This document shows, in pieces, positions 1 to 10,643 of a DNA stretch of 29,621 bases (position 1 is the stretch's first letter; every line of letters starts with the position of its first letter). Source of the DNA: Monoraphidium neglectum. Its lineage: Eukaryota; Chlorophyta; Chlorophyceae; Sphaeropleales; Selenastraceae. The notes under the pieces were generated by a model that saw only the letters and a list, made by a program, of their open reading frames with translations, made no database searches and was not told the DNA's origin. The stretch spans positions 22,873 through 52,493 of the forward strand of contig NW_014013583.1 in assembly GCF_000611645.1 (NCBI RefSeq), written 5' to 3'. The position numbers and the translations under genes were made by a program.

Positions 1-27
1 GGGGGGGGGGGGGGGGGGGGGGGGGGG
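1..27. repeat. Poly-G homopolymer at window edge
   Basis: The first 27 bases are uninterrupted G, followed by a G-rich stretch. It lies in what would be intron or later sequence of the MATE gene. A run this long may be a true homopolymer or a sequencing or assembly artefact. It does not match a TTTAGGG-type telomere repeat. Confidence 0.8.
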
Positions 28-184
28 AAGGGGGCGGCGTAACGTGAGCCCGCCAGCGCCATGTCAGGCGAGTGTGAAGTCTGCTGTTGCTTCGCAAGTC
101 TACGACCCGCGACACCGCATGCGCCTGCCTGTGATTTCCTAGTCACGGGAACAGCAGTCCCCCTTTCCAGCCCGCGGGCCTCAC

Positions 185-1995
185 GGTGGCAATGGAGGCC
201 ACCATCCCCGGCACCACCACGCGCTGCGCCAGCAGGTAGCGGCGGCACGTGTCCGACACCACAGATATGAAGAGCGACGGCGTGAGGATGTGCATGTAGC
301 TGGGGAGCAGGATGGTGGGCGCGTTAGCAGTGAGGTGTTGGGACGATTGAGGGAACCAGGTTGCGAAAGGAGAGGCCAGGCGGAGTGGCAAACACGGAGG
401 CGCCTTGGGCCTCCACTACCTGCAAACCAGAGGGTGTGCCTGCTGTCAATCCCTGCCCCACTCATCGCGGTGGAAGACGATGCGGCCAGCAGACAAACAG
501 TTGTCAGAGTGTCATACAGTTGCACGAATCAACTTCTCGCGCTCCCTTACCGGGCGGCCACATCAACAATTGCCGGCTCTTGGCCTATCGCTAGCAGCAA
601 GGAATGGGCCTGGAAGGGGGAGACAGCGCAGGAGGGGTGGCGGTGAGTGCGCAGGTAGGGGCGCTGTGCAACACCAGCCGCTGGAAACTTGAGGCACAAC
701 TGCCAGCAGGACCGCCGATGTGGCTCAAACCCCCTGATACAACTACTTGCCCCCAACACGGCTCGCTGCGGTGCGGTGTGTCCCTGGCACCGCTCACGTT
801 GAGCCAGACGGCTGCGATGGGCAGGCACAGGGTCCAGCAGATGAGCTGCGCCCTCTGGCGGTACACCCCCAGCAGCTTGTACTGCCGCGCACCATACGCC
901 TGGCGTGGTGCAGGATGGGCACGGGCCAAAGGGGTGTGCGATGACATTATCGCAGCTGCAGCAGGACACACGTATGGGGTAACGAGGGCTCCACAGAGTC
1001 GACTCCCTCACAACCCCCAGCCCAGCGTTGCTCCACACCCCACCTGACCACACAGCGTGTCTAGCGCACTTGAAAGCCCTATGACCCTGCGGAAAAGGCG
1101 AGGGCGGCACCGCAGCATTAACGCCCCACCGCCCAGGCCTGGGCCGCCAATTCTTGCTGGCTGCTACCGTGTGGCGGGCACCCCCTCTCCTCTGACCGCA
1201 CGCAACCTCATCGAGCTGTACTCTTCCCACCCCCACACGATGAACAGTCAAGCGAATGAAGTCAGGCAGAGCTGCTGCCTGCGCCTCACTCAAGCCCCCC
1301 GCCACGTCACATGTTTAGGGGTGCGGTGCGGTCCAGCAGCAGGCAGCTCTCGTGCCCCGCCCCAAGGCCCGGCCTCACATACTGATCCCCGTCACGTTGT
1401 AGACACTGCTGGCCAGCACCACTCCCCCCAGCGCCACCGCGTCGTTGAGGCGCCCCACAAAGACCGTGGACACCAGGGTCAGCAGCATCGAGGCCATCGA
1501 CTGCAGCACCAGCGGGACCGCAAGAGACAGCAGCCTGGCGGGAGTGGCATGATGCGCAAAGGGCAAAAAGGAGAATATGTTGCACGCTTCGCCATTTCCT
1601 TGTAGCGTGCTAGCACCACTGCAGGTTGGTGGTGCCTTGATAGTTGACAAAGCTGTGCGGGCCTCGGGGCGTGGCAACCCCCTCTCCAGGGTACGCACGC
1701 ACCTGCGGATCTCTGCCACTGCGTCTGCCCAGGTGGCCTGCGAGCCATCGCCTTTGCAAGCCGGCTCGCGCGCCAACGGCGACAGCATTGATGCCTCCTC
1801 GCCTTCATCGCCGCCGCCGCCCTCATGGCCCAGGGGCCCATCCATGAGTGGTGCATCAAAGGGTGCGTGTGTTGTGAAGAGGTTGCCATGGCTGAGTGCC
1901 GACTCCACGGACTTGCGCAGCGCCGCGTTGAGACCGACCAGAGAACCAGAGGGTGTCCCCGGGAACTCCAAAGACGACGCACGAGAGGGGCTCAT
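185..1995 (-). CDS. MATE family multidrug/toxin efflux transporter, 5' part (six exons, continues off the left edge)
   Basis: This is a membrane antiporter of the MATE (DETOXIFICATION) family, which exports organic compounds in exchange for H+ or Na+. Proposed exons, in transcript order, are 1703-1995, 1379-1534, 1044-1086, 798-899, 551-609 and 185-299. All have GT-AG borders and matching phases, giving 256 residues so far. The family evidence is RLLSLAVPLVLQSM (first membrane helix), GLSSALDTLCGQ joined to AYGARQYKLLGVYRQ (a hallmark plant-type MATE stretch split across exons 3 and 4), then SLLLAIGQEP and a segment ending VVVPGMVASIAT. The start ATG at 1995 precedes a hydrophilic N-terminal extension of about 95 residues, probably cytosolic. 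The next exon would need a splice after position 185, and no further exon is visible in 1-184. The first intron (1535-1702) has no in-frame stop. Substrate and membrane cannot be read from the sequence. Confidence 0.87.
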
Positions 1996-2778
1996 TGCGC
2001 TTGCCAGCCTGCAGCGGCGGCGGCAGCGGCGCAGCAGAACGCAGCGTGGCGAGCAGGCGCTGCTTCAGGCCTGGAGTGACGGTACGCAATTTCTTGTGAC
2101 GTCCAAGTGATTGTTCTCTGTTTTGCTCACGAAGTACGCTCGCGACTCGATTACGAACTGTTGAGCGCGCAACCGCGCCTACAGTATCTTGCTTTTGCGA
2201 GATGGCTGCCACATACATGATTCGCTGCGGACCCTATACCCGTCTCTCCTGCTGCCAGCTGCACCACGGCCAGCTTCCGTGCAGGCGTCGGCGTCGCAAA
2301 TCAAAGTTAAACAGTGGCACCCATCGAATGGCGCGTTGCGGCCAGTCACAAATACTGCAGCTGTGTATTTACAAGTCAGCAGCTGAATAAATCTCATGTC
2401 GCATGTAGCTATGGTGCAGCGCACAGCGTAGGTCAGTCCTTGGTCTGTTTTGCGTTGGTGCGTATGTGGCATACTTTGCAATGCACTCACAGGAGGGCGC
2501 CTGGATTCTTCAAGCAGACTGCAGGGCTTCATCGTGCACTGCTTTGGAAAAAACAAAGTCCGACTGTCGTCGACGCATGCTGGCAGGAACACATTGCAGC
2601 CAAGATCACTGCACCCAGCTGCAACACGCGCTCATCGCGTGGTGCGGGAACAATGCGCCTGTTGGGTTGTGCGCATGCAGGACACCGAAAAAAGTTTGCT
2701 CAAGGCATGCACATACAGAGGGGGCAAGACCGCTCCGTGGGCACCACGCCCGAGTATGCTGCGTGCCGCCCTCCCTCT
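1996..2778. other. Intergenic spacer: MATE promoter side and 3' region of the mTERF-like/HA gene
   Basis: This holds the upstream region of the MATE gene and the downstream region of the neighbouring minus-strand gene. Reading frames here are short, overlap on both strands and resemble no family I know. The only recognisable element is the TGTAA signal listed separately. Confidence 0.5.
2369..2373 (-). terminator. Candidate TGTAA polyadenylation signal of the mTERF-like/HA gene
   Basis: TTACA on the plus strand reads TGTAA on the minus strand, about 405 bases past the stop codon. TGTAA is the usual chlorophyte poly(A) signal. The distance is long but acceptable. A five-base match alone is weak. 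Confidence 0.35.
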
Positions 2779-5137
2779 TCATGACAGCGGATCAGCCCCC
2801 GTCCAGTCAAACGCTATGGAGTCGAGCAGCGCCTCTCTCCGCGCGCTGAGGGCGCGGCAGCGGTGCGCGACGCGCTGGACACTGCACCAGTTTATCAAGT
2901 AGCTGTGGGGGCCAGCATGGGGCGGAGGGGAGGGGTGAGCGGGCAGGGGTCAAGCCGAACGGACGGGATGGCTGTGTCTGACCGCGTCACGTCACGTCAC
3001 GTCACATCCTGCCATGGTTGACGTGGCGAGGCGCTCACGTGGCCCTGCCCAACCCAGCTCACAAGTCAGCGCCTGTGGACATCTGCATGGGGCTGGCGTG
3101 GCCGTGGACCTCCTTGAACCTAATGTGTGTGTGATTGTGTGTGTGTGTATACGTGTGTGCGTGCGCGCGTGCGTGTGTGTTTGAGGGGGTGGGCCGGCAG
3201 GCCAGGGGTCCGGAAGGAAAGGCCTGCAGGCGGCATCAGCCAAGCAAGAGGCCGGCTGGGGTTTGAGGGCCGTTCCTGTGGTCGCGGCCCCACCTGGCCA
3301 GGTCGATGAACCACCGCAGCCACTCTGCCTCGTCCTCGTCCCACTCAAAGCCCAGGGCCACCAATGCCTCCGCCTTCTCAGAGCTCAGCTCGCCCCGCGA
3401 CCGCTCCGCGCGCTGCTTGGCCGCCCACCTGGAAGGGGCAGGGGTGCGGCGCATGATGTGCACGCTGTGGCCTTGCGCCTACAAGGCTGAGCGTAGCTTC
3501 AAGCTGTCAGCGGGTCACCACCACAGCCTCTTGCTGCGCTGCGGGCCGCTCACGGCTGCACAATTGCAGCACGCTGTAGCCCAGCGCCAAGGGGGGCTCG
3601 GGCCTGCATTGGCCGCCACTGCTGACTCCTCCCTTGAACCGCCAGCAAGCCAGGGCTTTGTGACCCAACCCTCAACTCCACAGCGCCCACCACCCACCGC
3701 GCCAGCTCTCTGTTGTCGCCCTCCCTGCAGCCCACGCTGCAGTCGCCGTGCGCGCGGTGGTAGGCACGCAGCTGGTCCAGGCGCAGGGACCACTCGGGGT
3801 CGGTGTCGCTCGCCAGCCCGTGCTCCCAGGACTGAGGGGCAGAGTGGTGGTGGGGTGACAGGGCGACAGGGCGGCAGCCTGGACAGGGTAGCCGGACAGC
3901 GCACTTGTCGAATAGCACCAGCCATTGTGGATGCATGCGTAGCAGGTCCCTTCAGATGCTGCCACCCTCAGCCCAGCCAGGCTCGAAGCTTGTGACCAAG
4001 CTCGCGAGGCGCATGCCCCCGGCCTCCCTGAGGGCCGTGCCAGTGCCGAGTCTCACCGCCAGCTGCTCCCTCAGGGAGTCGAGGTCCTCCCACACAGCAC
4101 CCTGCAGCAGCAGCAGCCCTGGCTGAGCCTCCGCCACTTTGACCACGTCCAGCCCGGTGCCCGCTGATGCGATCTGCGGTCGCAGCGGTGGCGCGGCGCG
4201 GGTATTGAAACGGCACACGAGTACTCACACGACGCCATCAGTGGCTTTGGATGGAGCACGCCGCTGTCCCTGCCCCTGGTCCCTCTCGCCCTGCACACCC
4301 ACCTTCATGGCCATGAGCCGCCGCATGAGGTCTGAGGGGTCCGCCACCAGCAGCTGCGGCTCGCGCACCACCATCCACACAGTGTCCACATCGTCGCCAC
4401 CGCCCAGCACTGAATGCAGCGCCATCAGGCGGCGAGACACTTCCGTGATCTGGAGTGTAGGGCAGGTGGGGCTAGGGCAGGTTGTGCGCGGCAACAGGGG
4501 GCTCGCCAAACTCAGCGTGTGCGAATAAGCACGCTGCGCCGGTGCCCTGCTCGTTCACCCCCGCCCCTTGACCATGTGCTAACCGACGTTGCCGCGGACA
4601 GACCCCCGTCACACGCACCTCTGGAGTTGAGCTGTGCATGTCCCAGGTGGTGGGCACGCCTGGCAGCACGCCGCCTGCCTCACCCTCACCCACTATGCCC
4701 ATAGTCGGCCCCTCGCCTGTGCTCTGTACCAGCTGCTGCGCCACGCTGACGAGCTGCTGCCGTCGCGCAGTGTCAAAGACTCCGCGAGCCTTCAAACATT
4801 CAGAGAATTTTGCGCGTATGGGGTCCATTGAAGTGTGGCATGCTGAAGGAAGGAGCATTGCGCTGTTGGCCCAAGCCTTGCGATGTCGGCCCATGAAGGA
4901 AGCAGCAGCGGCGCTGCTGCATTGCGGTTTGACAGCTCCGTTTGCAGCGTGCCAAAGTCCAAGCAGCAAACCTACCTCCCAGTAGTTGTCGAGGAGCCTC
5001 TCCCGGGTCTCGGTTGTGCTCGGCCTCTGCGAGAAAGAGCAACGCACACGGAGCGGGCCCCTGGCGCGCCCACTGCGAGCGCTTTGGTATTGGTGTGTAA
5101 TGTAGACCTTACTATTATTTCCAGTCAGCTGCTGCAT
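2779..5137 (-). CDS. Probable organellar protein with mTERF-like segments and two C-terminal helicase-associated (HA) repeats
   Basis: Proposed exons are 4972-5137, 4619-4842, 4303-4449, 3997-4173, 3698-3831, 3294-3428, 3063-3119 and 2779-2902, giving about 387 residues. The N-terminus is rich in Ser and Arg and could be a transit peptide. Exons 3 and 4 carry mTERF-like units: VWMVVREPQLLVADP followed by DLMRRLMAMK, and GLDVVKVAEAQPGLLLL. The C-terminus has two HA repeats. The first runs from LRAYHRAHGDCSV through LARWAAKQRAERSRGELS to ALGFEWD, with its tryptophan codon rebuilt at a splice. The second runs from LARFKEVHGHASP through LINWCSVQR to SIAFDWTGADPLS and the stop. HA domains are predicted nucleic-acid-binding helical units and mTERF repeats bind organellar nucleic acids, so RNA or DNA binding in an organelle is inferred. 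No DEAD-box helicase motifs are present. The exon 1/2 and exon 4/5 junctions are the least certain: the phase-consistent donors used there are weak, and GAG|GTAGGT at 4976/4975 is a better-looking but out-of-phase alternative for exon 1. Confidence 0.72.
2986..3005. repeat. Tandem GTCAC x4
   Basis: Four perfect head-to-tail copies of GTCAC lie in the last intron of the mTERF-like/HA gene. They create repeated TGACGTGAC-like sequence on the minus strand, similar to a bZIP-type core. An intronic location makes a regulatory role speculative. Confidence 0.75.
3123..3182. repeat. Imperfect TG/GC microsatellite in intron
   Basis: This is a degenerate TG-rich dinucleotide tract with interspersed CG steps, ending in a short G run. 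It lies directly upstream, on the minus strand, of the acceptor of exon 7 in the mTERF-like/HA gene, where its complement supplies an alternating CA tract. Confidence 0.7.
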
Positions 5138-5941
5138 TGCGCTAACGAGCCGAATCAAGGAGCAGAAACAATGGGCCTAGATCACACAATCTTGCTGATC
5201 CTGGAGCAGCGTACATGTCAAACATATTTATCCAAAAATTCAGCTGAGTATATACCGCCACGGCCTTGCCTCCCCACGGTTACCCCCCTGTTGGACTGCA
5301 CCATGCGTTTGCCCCAGCTGGTGACTGTGCTGGTGACTCTGCAAAATCATGACGGATGGAGGGCAGTCCTTGTCAGTATACCTCTCTCAAGCGGTTTTTC
5401 AATACCCCAGACCTATCGCCACGCGGGACCACACGAATCGAAGACATATTCGTCGGCTGGCGCACCCTTTGGCAACGACAATCACACGCGGCCCCAAAAT
5501 CCAAGAACACGATTTTGTGCCGCGCTCCGTAGGCGTCTGACCCAGCTCTGACAGAGGAACGCGTGCTGCCGGTCCTTGCCGTTGCCTTCCGCGGCGCGGC
5601 AATACAATCCGCTCACGCTGGAGCGCAGCGCTCTTTGTCACCCGGCAGCGCCTGAGCAACGAGGCGCATTGTGGTGCGTAGGATGCGGCGCGGCCGTGCA
5701 CACGCCGCAGGAGAGCCCCACATCCCTGCAAGCAGCGCACGGGGCGAGCATGTGGTGGGGGGCGCAACTGGTTTCCAAGTACCGCTGGAACTCTCTCTCT
5801 CCCCACAACCCTGCGTCCCGATGCACACGCTAATTGCCTGCCTCCCTGCCCCTGCACTGCTTCCCCGCAGACGCCACGGCGGAGGGCCCTGCGTACGGCC
5901 CGGCCCCTGCGGCGCTTGCTCCTTGCCCCGCAGCAGCCGCC
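5138..5941. promoter_or_regulatory. Divergent intergenic region between the mTERF-like/HA gene and the DUF676 esterase gene
   Basis: The two genes start head to head about 800 bases apart, so this stretch should hold both promoters and 5' leaders. A TATATA sequence lies near 5249. A good acceptor-like site (pyrimidine tract and CAG) ends at 5870, so the esterase may have an intron in its 5' leader. The long minus-strand frame across 5399-6334 is a shadow and matches no family. Confidence 0.45.
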
Positions 5942-8900
5942 ATGGCGGCGGTGGCCAGTGCGGACGTCGACGCCGCCGCGGCGGTGCACCTGGTGGTGCT
6001 CCAGCACGGGCTGTGGGGCACCCCGCAGAACCTGGGCGCGCTGCAGGAGCGGCTGGAGGCGGCGCTCCAGGCGCTGGCGGGGCCGGAGCGCATCGTTATG
6101 GAGAACAGCGGTGCGGCCGCGCGGGGCGGCGCTGCTGCAGGGCGGGGAAACGCGCAGCGTGCTGCGGCGCCGCGTGCTGGCATGCATGCTGATGTGCGTG
6201 CCGCTTGATGGGGTGTTGGCAAGGCCGTCGTTGGTGCAGCAAGCAGCCGTCTGCGAGGAAAGGGGGGGGGGGCGCACGAAGCAAAGTCGCCTTCTGCAGG
6301 CCTGTGAAGGCGCGGCCCACCCTCGCGCCCCCACTCAAGGGAGCCCCAAGCGTTTTGCCAATGTTGCGGCTTGTGAATTGAACCTCTCACCCAAACAGCT
6401 GTCAACGAGCGCCGCCGGACGCACGACGGCATAGACACTTGCGGGGACCGCCTGGCGCAGCTCATCCTGGCGCGCACCGCGCAGCTGCGGCTCGACGGCC
6501 ACAGGGTGGCGCGGTTGTCCCTGCTGGGCTACTCTCTCGGGGGGCTCATCTGCAGGTGGGGTGCAAGGAGAAGCCGCCAGTGCGACAGGGGTGGTCAGTG
6601 ACGGAGGGATGTGCCGAGCACCTGGTCGGAAGCGTGTGCCCTGTACTGCACCTTGTCCTCCTCCTTGGCCGCCCTACCCGCGCGCGAGCACGGCGTTATT
6701 GCGCGGCAGGGCGCCTGGCTGCTGACGAGCGGTGTGGACCGCAGCCGGGCCCCTGCGAGTCGCACCAACTGGGCTATACGTGCGGGCTGTCATCTATGAG
6801 AGCGTGCGGCAACCTCTCCCCCCCCTCCCGACCCCCCCCCCCCACACACACACACACACTCTTACCCCTCAGGTATGCCATTGGCAAGCTGCAGGCCCTG
6901 GGCTACTTTGAGTCGGTGGCGGCGGCCAACTACATCAGCATCGCCTCACCCCACCTGGGGTCGTTCAGGTGGGGACATGATACGATGCCACGCGAGGCTG
7001 GTAGGGCGCCTTGCAGCGCGGTGTAGCTGCAGGGCGTTGAGACGACACCACCCCTCCCCTGCGCAAACTGTGAGCGCTCGCCTACCTGTGCCTCCCCACC
7101 AAGCTGCCCCCTGCTGCCACTCTTCCTCTCCGCCCTGCTCATGCCCACATCTCCACCGTCTCACCCCCCCCTCACCTCTGACAAAGCTCACCCCCAACCC
7201 CTCACCCCGGTCCCGCCAGGGAGCCCGTGGGCATGGGCTTCTGGGCGCGGATCTTCAACGCCCACGTGCCCCTCGTCGCGTCGCGGTCCGGCCACCAGCT
7301 GATGCTCCTGGACAGGCGCTTTGCGCTGCCCGGCGGCAGGAGGGGCGGCACGGCCAGCGACAGCGCCGGCAGTAGGACGGGCGGGAGTGAAGCGCAGCCG
7401 GCCAGGACGAGGAGGCCCTGGCCTTTCGAGACGGCTGGCGGGGAGGGCACCAGCCCTGCAACTCCGCGGGGCGCTAGCCCCTTGCGTGGCCGCAGCCCCA
7501 GGCGCGGGATGACACCGAGCGGGGGCAGCCCGCGTAGCGGGACCTCCGCTGGCGGCAGCCCACCGGGCGGCAGCCCACGCGGCGGCACCGACGACGAAGG
7601 CAGCGATGCCAGCGGCAGCGGTCGCGTGCGCGCCGCCCGGCGGTCCCGGCGGAGCGTGGGCCTGGAGGGCCGGCCTGCGCCGCTGCTGGTGCTCATGGCG
7701 CACCCCAGCGGTCCCTTTTACGAGGGCCTGGCCCGGTTTCGAAGACGCATACGTGTCGCAAACATAAAGTGGGCGGTTGCACCCTGTGGCGGTGCCCGAG
7801 GCACCCGGGCGAAGAAGTGCAGGGGTGCAAGCCTGGTTGTCTGACTCCGCTGGCACAGCTGTGACTTGCCGCCCATGCTCGCCGCTCTTGCCAGATCCTG
7901 TCCCTGTCTGTCAGCAATTCTCTTGTTTCAGGGATCTCACCAAGCGCATGCCAGCATGTGCCCAAACCAACACTCCGACACCCGCACCCTGGTTGTTGGC
8001 CCCCACCCCAGGAATGACGTCAGCGTGCCCTACTGCACCGCCGCCATGTCCATGACCAACCCCTACCTGTCAGCAGCCCCAGTGCCGTGCGACCCCCGCT
8101 ACCCCTCTGTCGTGCGCCCCGCCCTCGAGGGCGAGCTGCCGCCACGCTCGCGCCCGGCCGTCGGCACGGGCGTGCTCGCCGCCGCCGCGCTGGCGCCCGC
8201 CCTGCTGCCGCTGCTGCCTGTCCTGTATGTTGGTTATGTCACATCCACGCTGGTGCACCACCGCTTTGCGGCCGCGCGCGCCCCTGACGCGCGCTGGCTG
8301 GTAGAGCGCCACCCCATGCTGGCGCTGCAGCGGCTGCAGGGAGCCGTGAGCCGCATGGTGTCGCTTGACCTGGGAATTGGGCCGGGTGCCTCCCGCAACC
8401 GCGGGGGCCACGCCCTGGGCGGCGGCGGTGGGGGGGCTGTACAGCACGCTGGGGGCCCACCACCATGGCTCACAGAGGGGCTCAGAAGCGGGGTGCCCGG
8501 CGGAGGCATCGGCAGCGGCGGCGGCGGCGCCAGTGGGGCCGGCAGCGGCGGGGATGGGGGCCCTGCTTCGCCGGGGCAGCTGGGGCCGGCTGCGAGCGCG
8601 GTGGCTGCGGGGGCATCCGACTGGCTGGCAGGGCGCAAGTCGCTGGACATCGGGCGGCCTCCAGCGCTGCTGGGGCCGCGCGCGGACGCAAGCGGCGGCG
8701 GCATGGCATCTGTCCCTGAGGAGGGTCACGGCGGCGGCTTTGATTTCCAGAGAGATGAGGCGTCTTGGCAGCCTGCAGACACGGCTGGGGAGGGCGCGGC
8801 GCTGCTGCGTAGCGGCAGCAATTGGTCGATGATGACCATGCTGTCTGCGGCGCTGTCATGGCGCACTCCGTCGTTTGGGGCGCGGCAGTCCCTGCAGGTG

Positions 8901-9797
8901 CAGTACTCTGCAGCAGCACCCCTGGCGTTGCAGCCATCTGTGCAGTCGCGACCACTGCGCCAGCAGGACAGCGGCCTGCAGGCACTGCTGCACCCCCCAG
9001 TACAGCCGGGGTCGCCGCTGGGTCTGCGATCATCGCCCCCGCTATCGCCGACGCACAGAGGCTATTGGCAGCATTCCCAGCAACAGCAGCAGCAGCCCCA
9101 ACAGCGGGACCCGCAGCGCCAGCAAGGGCACAGTCACCGTGCAGCACCGGCGGCGGGGGTGGCTGCTTCGAACTGGAACCAGGACCTACTCTCGCCATTC
9201 GCGTCGCAGGCTGCCGTGCCGCGCCCTGCTAGCAGTGTGGATAGCGCAGATGGCGCTGCGTGCACCAGCACAGGGGGCAGCTTTACCAGCAGCGACCGTG
9301 CCGCCGGCCACGCTGCGCAGCCGCGGCAATGGCCGGGCCTCGGCGGCGGGCCCGTTCCTGCGCTTGGCAGCGACGCTAGCAGCCTCCATGGCGGCAGTAT
9401 CCATGGCGGCAGCATACAAGGTGGCAGCTACCATGGCGGCAGCCCCCTGTCATCTGGCGCCGCGTCCCCCAGCGGGGGCAGCTTCACCCTGGCCTGCCCC
9501 GACGACCTGCAGCTGCGCGACGCGCTCGACGCCGTGGGCGACGCGCGGCGCGCGGAGCTGCTGTCGGGGGAGGCCTCCCCCCCTGAGGACCACGACGGGG
9601 CCGTGCTGGAGGGCGGCTTTGGCGAGCAGCAGGCGTGGATCGCCAAGCGGCTGCGCAAGCTCGGATGGCTGCACGTGGATGCGGACTGCGGCAATGTGCG
9701 GTCGCACGCGGCCGTGATCAATCGCGGCGGCCTGTTTGCGCGCACCGCGCGGCACGACGTCGTCGACTTTGTGGCGGACCACCTGGCGCTGCAGTGA
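5942..9797 (+). CDS. DUF676-family putative serine esterase/lipase (alpha/beta hydrolase) with long low-complexity insertions
   Basis: Exons are 5942-6110, 6399-6555, 6873-6968, 7220-7768 and 8012-9797. The joined frame is 2757 bases, or 918 residues. The ATG at 5942 sits in a strong context (GCCGCCATGG). The fold signature starts with HLVVLQHGLWGTPQNL (about residues 16-31). The nucleophile elbow is LLGYSLGGLICR, with Ser near 102. ISIASPHLGSF follows, then IKNDVSVPYCTAAM with the likely catalytic Asp near 326, and a C-terminal block with RSHAAVINR, where His near 889 completes the triad. A hydrophobic stretch after the Asp (about residues 370-400) could be a membrane anchor. Exon 4 holds a Ser/Pro/Gly/Arg-rich insert and exon 5 about 450 residues of Gly, Ser, Ala and Gln-rich sequence. 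DUF676 proteins hydrolyse lipid or other ester bonds; the substrate is unknown. The divergent neighbour gives no functional clue. Confidence 0.87.
6843..6859. repeat. Short CA microsatellite in esterase intron 2
   Basis: A (CA)8 tract follows a C run and lies just before the pyrimidine-rich acceptor of exon 3 at 6872/6873. It may act as part of the polypyrimidine region. Confidence 0.75.
9385..9444 (+). repeat. Coding tandem repeat (HGGSI-type) in the esterase
   Basis: About four 15-base units encode HGGSI, HGGSI, QGGSY, HGGSP in succession inside the low-complexity C-terminal half of the esterase. The copies differ by a few bases, which indicates a tandem expansion followed by drift. Confidence 0.75.
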
Positions 9798-10643
9798 CGG
9801 CCACGATGGTCAGCGCCAACATCAAATGCGCCTCACAAGAATCTGATGACCACTCCATCAGACTGCACTCCCAGCTTGCATGTGCGACTTGAAGTCTCAA
9901 CACCCCCACGCACATTTTTCCAGAAATACAGTAACGTCCTTCGGCCCCTTGTATGTCCGCCCCGCTGCGACTCCTAATCTCCAATAGTCACTTTATTGCA
10001 CACTCGGACAACTTTTCATCACTGCACATTTGACACAAACCCAACACGATATCATCGCAGGCATTTGTATGCTGACCTCAGCTGCCAGCTGAGTGCAGCG
10101 ATTTTGCCAGTGACTGGCACATCTTGACATAATTGCATTGTAAAACATCTTATGCTGCACCGCCTTTCAAAAAGCAGGCGCTCAAAAGAAGCGCAGTCTC
10201 AAGAGTTGTCGGTGACCTGACGAGGCTGGTACACATGGGCCATTGCCAACACAAAGAAACCGCTCACAGGCAGCTCAGAAGGCAACTTGGCCAAGCGACG
10301 TGCAGATAGTTGGTCAGAATGCGAGGTTGAGCGCAACATATTTGTACTGTGCGTCTAGAACCGTTGGCATGTATACAGACCCGCGCGCGCTGTGGTGTCG
10401 CGCTGTCAAGAGCGGTCTACCTACCGGCAGGACATCGCTTGCCGGCGAATCCTATATGTCGAACGACCCCTAAGATCTCAGCTGAAAAACTTTTTCGGAT
10501 TCGTGGAGTAGGTATCCGCAGACACCGACATCAACGGCAGCGGCGAAACAGCCAGCCGCCCCCACTACTGCAGTGTGTCCAGCCGCGCAGCAGTGGCCAG
10601 CCCTACGCCTGCAGCGAGAGACACGACTTAGACCTCCATAATC
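9798..10643. other. Intergenic spacer between the esterase and GH10 genes
   Basis: This region is less GC-rich than its flanks. It contains the esterase 3' untranslated region with a TGTAA signal near 10139 and the upstream region of the GH10 gene. Short frames on both strands match nothing I recognise. Confidence 0.5.
10139..10143 (+). terminator. Candidate TGTAA polyadenylation signal of the esterase gene
   Basis: TGTAA occurs 342 bases past the esterase stop codon in AT-richer sequence. It fits the chlorophyte poly(A) signal and spacing. Confidence 0.5.

Noticed and set aside
547..1305. 252-residue minus frame
   Set aside because: Only the piece at 551-609 is a MATE exon; the rest reads through introns and other exons in the wrong frame.
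2986..3005. GTCAC repeats as a possible CRISPR or regulatory array
   Set aside because: Units are contiguous five-mers without spacers and lie in an intron, so this is a simple tandem repeat.
5399..6334. 311-residue open frame on the minus strand
   Set aside because: It is Arg/Ala-rich composition noise overlapping the esterase first exon, crosses that gene's splice sites, and resembles no family. GC-rich sequence keeps antisense frames open.
7866..8011. Upstream part of the open frame that continues into esterase exon 5
   Set aside because: The segment before the CCCCACCCCAG acceptor at 8011 does not resemble DUF676. The correct join is IK|NDVSVPY from 7768 to 8012.
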